Shown one piece after another: positions 32,572-35,425 of a DNA stretch of 35,425 nucleotides (position 1 is the stretch's first letter; the number at the start of each line of letters is the position of its first letter). Both the position numbers and the translations under genes were made by a program. The notes below the pieces were generated by a model. The model saw only the letters and a program-made list of their open reading frames with translations, did not search any database and was not told the DNA's origin. The DNA is from CAZWVR01 sp964637235 (GTDB lineage: Bacteria > Bacteroidota > Bacteroidia > Bacteroidales > S143-33), in assembly GCA_964637235.1 (NCBI GenBank), contig CAZWVR010000017.1, positions 1 to 35,425 on the forward strand. Reading direction: 5' to 3'.

Positions 32572-33600
32572 ATGAAAAAAATATTCGCAATCTATTTTAT
32601 ACTTTTTAGCGTTTATATATCACACGCTCAGGATTTCAGTAAACCAATTGATTATTTAAATTATATAAATGATAAGTCCTACCAAATTACACAAGCTTTA
32701 TGGAATTATATGAAAACAGCTGCACATTCAAGAAAGGATAAAAAAATACAAAGACAAAAACAACAACTTATAGAAACAATATTAGAAGCCAAAAGAGATG
32801 TAGCTAAAATGCCTCCTTTAAATGGTAAAACAGATTTGCGAGATTCCTTAGTTAGCTATTTTGATTTTGCTATAAAAACTCTTAAAGGAGATCTTACTAA
32901 ATTAGAAGAAATGCAACTGGTCTCTCAGCAGTCTTATTCAGCTATGCTCCGTTATTTGAAAAAACAAGAGGAAATAAATGATAAACTTAGCCAGAAAGGT
33001 GATATGGTATCTGCAATTTTTAACATTGTGGCTCAGCGAAATAATATTACTGTTACGCATACAGAAACTGAACTCGGTAAAAAAATTAAACTTGCTAACT
33101 TTGTAAATTCATATCATAATAAGCTTTTTATAATCTATTTCCGTAATCTATTGGCTTTAAATAAAATCATTGAAGCCATAAACAATAATGATAGAAATAG
33201 CTTTTACGCTTGGAAAGACTCTTTAAATGTTGCTCTGAAATGGGCAGATAAAAAAATTATAAAAATTGGTCCTTATAATAAGGATATTTCCTTGAAAAAA
33301 GCTTGTAAAACGAGTTTGAATAATTTTAAAACTATATTAAGCACTTATCTGCCAAAAATTGAACAATTTTATAATGCCGAAGATGAATTAAAAAAACAGC
33401 AAACTATTGTAAATTCAAAACCTAAGGAGCATCTTACTCAGCAAGAAATAAATGCATATAATAATGCTGTAAAAAAATACAATGAAGCTGTGAATATTTT
33501 TAACGAAACTATGAAAAAAATAAATTCCTTAATGCAAAAAACTGTTGATCAATGGAATAAAGCCTCTCACAGATTTTTGGATAAAAATGTTCCTAAATAA
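32572..33600 (+). CDS. Exported helical protein of unknown function
   Basis: A 342-residue protein with a signal peptide ending SHAQ (about residue 20). The mature part is almost wholly helical and Lys/Asn/Gln-rich, with likely coiled coils near 55-150 and 265-330. It has no cysteines forming a motif and no membrane helix. It has some resemblance to helical surface proteins annotated as LIC11966-like, from memory and at low confidence. It follows the macro-domain gene by 3 bases and so shares its promoter, an unexpected pairing of a cytoplasmic enzyme with an exported protein. The 281 bases downstream hold no gene, only A/T-rich sequence and the ppdK terminator. Confidence 0.7.
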   Translation: MKKIFAIYFILFSVYISHAQDFSKPIDYLNYINDKSYQITQALWNYMKTAAHSRKDKKIQRQKQQLIETILEAKRDVAKMPPLNGKTDLRDSLVSYFDFAIKTLKGDLTKLEEMQLVSQQSYSAMLRYLKKQEEINDKLSQKGDMVSAIFNIVAQRNNITVTHTETELGKKIKLANFVNSYHNKLFIIYFRNLLALNKIIEAINNNDRNSFYAWKDSLNVALKWADKKIIKIGPYNKDISLKKACKTSLNNFKTILSTYLPKIEQFYNAEDELKKQQTIVNSKPKEHLTQQEINAYNNAVKKYNEAVNIFNETMKKINSLMQKTVDQWNKASHRFLDKNVPK

Positions 33601-33800
33601 AATCATTTACTTGTTGTTAGAGCCTTTCTAAAAATTTCATTCTGTTTATAGGAAACTAAAAAATACTCAGGGACGTATATATTCTTTTAATTTTTTAAAA
33701 ATCAATACGTTGTCTTATTGTACACTTTTTTGAGTTTTTTCAATCCGTTTGAAGTATCAGAATATAGCCTAAATTTGTTATAAGTGATTATTTATTTTTT

Positions 33801-33846
33801 GGAAAATAAAAAAGGCGTAGGGAGTTTTTTAGTTTTCCCTACGCCC
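33801..33846 (-). terminator. Rho-independent terminator of ppdK
   Basis: On the minus strand a perfect 10-bp stem (GGCGTAGGGA / TCCCTACGCC) with a 12-base loop, followed by TTTTTTATTTTCC. There is no T tract on the plus side, so it works for the minus strand only. Confidence 0.9.
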
Positions 33847-33881
33847 TGAATTACATCCGAGAAATTATATTGTAGCGGGTT

Positions 33882-35425
33882 TTATCCGCGAGGATAACGT
33901 ATAGCAGCCTGAGCTGCTGCCAGACGTGCAATTGGTACACGGAACGGTGAGCAGCTGACATAATCCAGTCCTACGATGTGGCAGAATTCCACAGAGCTTG
34001 GCTCTCCGCCATGCTCACCACAGATACCGAGCTTGATATTTGGATTTACACTGCGACCTTTTTCCACTGCCATTTTAACGAGTTGTCCCACGCCTTTACG
34101 GTCAAGTACTTGGAATGGGTCATGTTCCAGTATGCCTTTTTCAATGTAGATAGGCAGGAACTTGGCAACGTCATCACGGCTGAAGCCATAAGTCATCTGG
34201 GTAAGGTCGTTTGTGCCAAAGGAGAAGAAGTCTGCAACTTTACCAACCTCGTCCGCAGTTATGGCGGCACGTGGAATTTCAATCATTGTACCGATTTTGA
34301 ACTCAATGCTCTGTCCTTTTTCCTCAAAGATTTTTTCTGCGGTTTTCTCTATGATTTGGCGTTGCAACTGTAATTCTTTGTCCGTGCCAACGAGCGGAAC
34401 CATAATCTCTGGTCTGGCGTCCACACCTTCGGCTTTCAGTTCAAGAGCGGCTTCAAGGATAGCACGCACCTGCATCTCAGTGATTTCCGGATATGTATTA
34501 CCCAGACGGCAACCACGGTGTCCGAGCATAGGGTTAAGCTCGTGCAGTTCCTCAACTTTTTCCTTGATTTTTTCTACTGGCACGCCCATTTCCTTGGCTA
34601 CTTCCTGCTGAGCCTCGTCGTCCTGTGGCAGGAATTCATGCAACGGTGGGTCAAGCAGACGTACTGTCACGGGCAGACCTTGCATTATACGGAAAATAGC
34701 TTTGAAGTCCTCTTTCTGATACGGAAGGAGCTTGTCCAGAGCCTTACGGCGTTCCTCCTCTGTTTCTGCCAGAATCATCTCACGCATGTGCTTGATACGT
34801 TCACCTTCAAAGAACATGTGTTCGGTACGAGCCAGCCCAATTCCTTCGGCGCCGAACTTACGGGCAGTGGCACTATCACGTTCGGTCTCTGCGTTAGTGC
34901 GTACACCCAGCACGCGGTATTTATCTGCCAGTTCCATCAGACGTCCAAAGTATCCGCTGATTTCTGGCTCTTTGGTCTGCAATTTTCCGAGGAATACCTC
35001 GCCAGTAGTACCATTAAGAGAAACCCAATCACCTTCTTTAACAACCGTATCACCAACTTTGAACAGGCGGTTATCGTAGTCAATTTCAAGTTCGCCAGCA
35101 CCTACGACAGCACATTTGCCCATACCACGGGCAACAACTGCTGCGTGGGAGGTCATTCCTCCGCGAGCTGTCAGGATACCCTGAGCTGCATTCATACCTT
35201 CAATGTCCTCGGGCGAAGTTTCCAGACGGACAAGGATAACTTTTTCGCCCTTGGCTGCCCATTCGGCTGCTTCGTCAGCAAAGAATACCACGCGACCAGT
35301 AGCAGCACCCGGAGAAGCAGGCAGTCCTTTGGTCAGTAAGCGTCCTTCTTTGCGGGCTTTTTCAACATCTTCCTGAACAAAAACAGGATGGAGTAGTTCA
35401 TTTATCTTGTTGGGTTCAACACGCA
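33882..35425 (-). CDS. ppdK: Pyruvate, phosphate dikinase, C-terminal part (5' end beyond window)
   Basis: About 514 codons are visible and the frame stays open to the right edge. The visible part begins within the region before the phosphohistidine domain (LPASPGAATGRVVF). It includes the swivelling His domain with GGMTSHAAVVARG (the His carrying phosphate) and the full PEP/pyruvate-binding barrel: GIGLARTEHMFF, ELNPMLGHRGCRL, FFSFGTNDLTQ and GICGEHGGEP with the active-site Cys. The whole enzyme is near 900 residues, so roughly 390 N-terminal residues (ATP-grasp domain) are missing. It interconverts pyruvate + ATP + Pi with PEP + AMP + PPi, common in anaerobic Bacteroidota. G+C is far above the neighbours. 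A strong terminator follows. Confidence 0.97.
   Translation of the reverse strand, partial: RVEPNKINELLHPVFVQEDVEKARKEGRLLTKGLPASPGAATGRVVFFADEAAEWAAKGEKVILVRLETSPEDIEGMNAAQGILTARGGMTSHAAVVARGMGKCAVVGAGELEIDYDNRLFKVGDTVVKEGDWVSLNGTTGEVFLGKLQTKEPEISGYFGRLMELADKYRVLGVRTNAETERDSATARKFGAEGIGLARTEHMFFEGERIKHMREMILAETEEERRKALDKLLPYQKEDFKAIFRIMQGLPVTVRLLDPPLHEFLPQDDEAQQEVAKEMGVPVEKIKEKVEELHELNPMLGHRGCRLGNTYPEITEMQVRAILEAALELKAEGVDARPEIMVPLVGTDKELQLQRQIIEKTAEKIFEEKGQSIEFKIGTMIEIPRAAITADEVGKVADFFSFGTNDLTQMTYGFSRDDVAKFLPIYIEKGILEHDPFQVLDRKGVGQLVKMAVEKGRSVNPNIKLGICGEHGGEPSSVEFCHIVGLDYVSCSPFRVPIARLAAAQAAIRYPRG

Noticed and set aside
33601..33881. Small gene or RNA gene in the gap before ppdK
   Set aside because: Only A/T-rich sequence and the ppdK terminator are visible. 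There is no cloverleaf or conserved frame.
34518..35339. Long open frames on the plus strand opposite ppdK
   Set aside because: They are antisense shadows of a conserved enzyme with high G+C. Their translations have no domain or signal sequence.

Overview
The window looks like a piece of a low-G+C Bacteroidota (Bacteroidales-like) chromosome, probably a scaffold from a metagenome or draft assembly. The evidence is a PorP/SprF-type barrel beside a type B T9SS cargo protein, two-component-regulator propellers with a Y_Y_Y domain, PKD lipoproteins, TamB, the 'TAnnTTTG' type of promoter box, and almost no Shine-Dalgarno sequences. A run of 10 N at 2196-2205 splits one long gene artificially. No rRNA, tRNA, CRISPR array, IS element or prophage was seen. 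No gene-free stretch exceeds 300 bases; the longest are 33601-33881 and 25333-25595.

Layout. 1-836 (minus, cut by the edge) is a WlbA/WbpB-like UDP-sugar 3-dehydrogenase. 1051-7098 is a tight four-gene plus-strand operon: a SiaB-like (DUF6272) kinase, a very large envelope-spanning sensor with a cytoplasmic PP2C/SpoIIE phosphatase, a PKD lipoprotein and an SMP-30-like propeller lipoprotein. It reads as a partner-switch signalling module with its own surface proteins. 7230-10638 holds hsp20 (strong AGGAGG site, own terminator) and uvrA. 10628-13046 (minus) holds a dGTPase, a four-helix membrane protein and a nicotinamidase-like hydrolase. 13218-15052 holds an exported orphan converging on a CDF cation transporter fused to a NifX-like domain.

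15198-23588 has a T9SS/cell-surface character. It contains an ECF sigma factor overlapping a membrane anti-sigma-like protein whose periplasmic part is PKD plus a gliding-motility-type C-terminal domain; a PafA-like phosphatase homologue that appears to have lost its catalytic residues; a PorV/PorQ-like barrel; a VanX-type dipeptidase with a large extra N-terminal domain; and a type B T9SS cargo paired with a PorP/SprF protein. 23701-25332 is pruA-like P5C dehydrogenase with a strong terminator. 25596-31944 is an orphan exported protein followed by tamB. 32029-33600 is a macro-domain deacetylase followed by an exported helical protein. 33882-35425 (minus, cut by the edge) is the C-terminal part of pyruvate phosphate dikinase, much richer in G+C than everything else.

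The most interesting leads are: (1) the SiaA/SiaB-type operon with two lipoproteins and no SiaC; (2) the anti-sigma-like protein carrying a T9SS-sorting-type domain; (3) the apparent pseudo-phosphatase with face-to-face promoters toward a barrel gene; (4) the CDF-NifX fusion; and (5) a near-identical bipartite sequence upstream of hsp20 and of the macro-domain gene.
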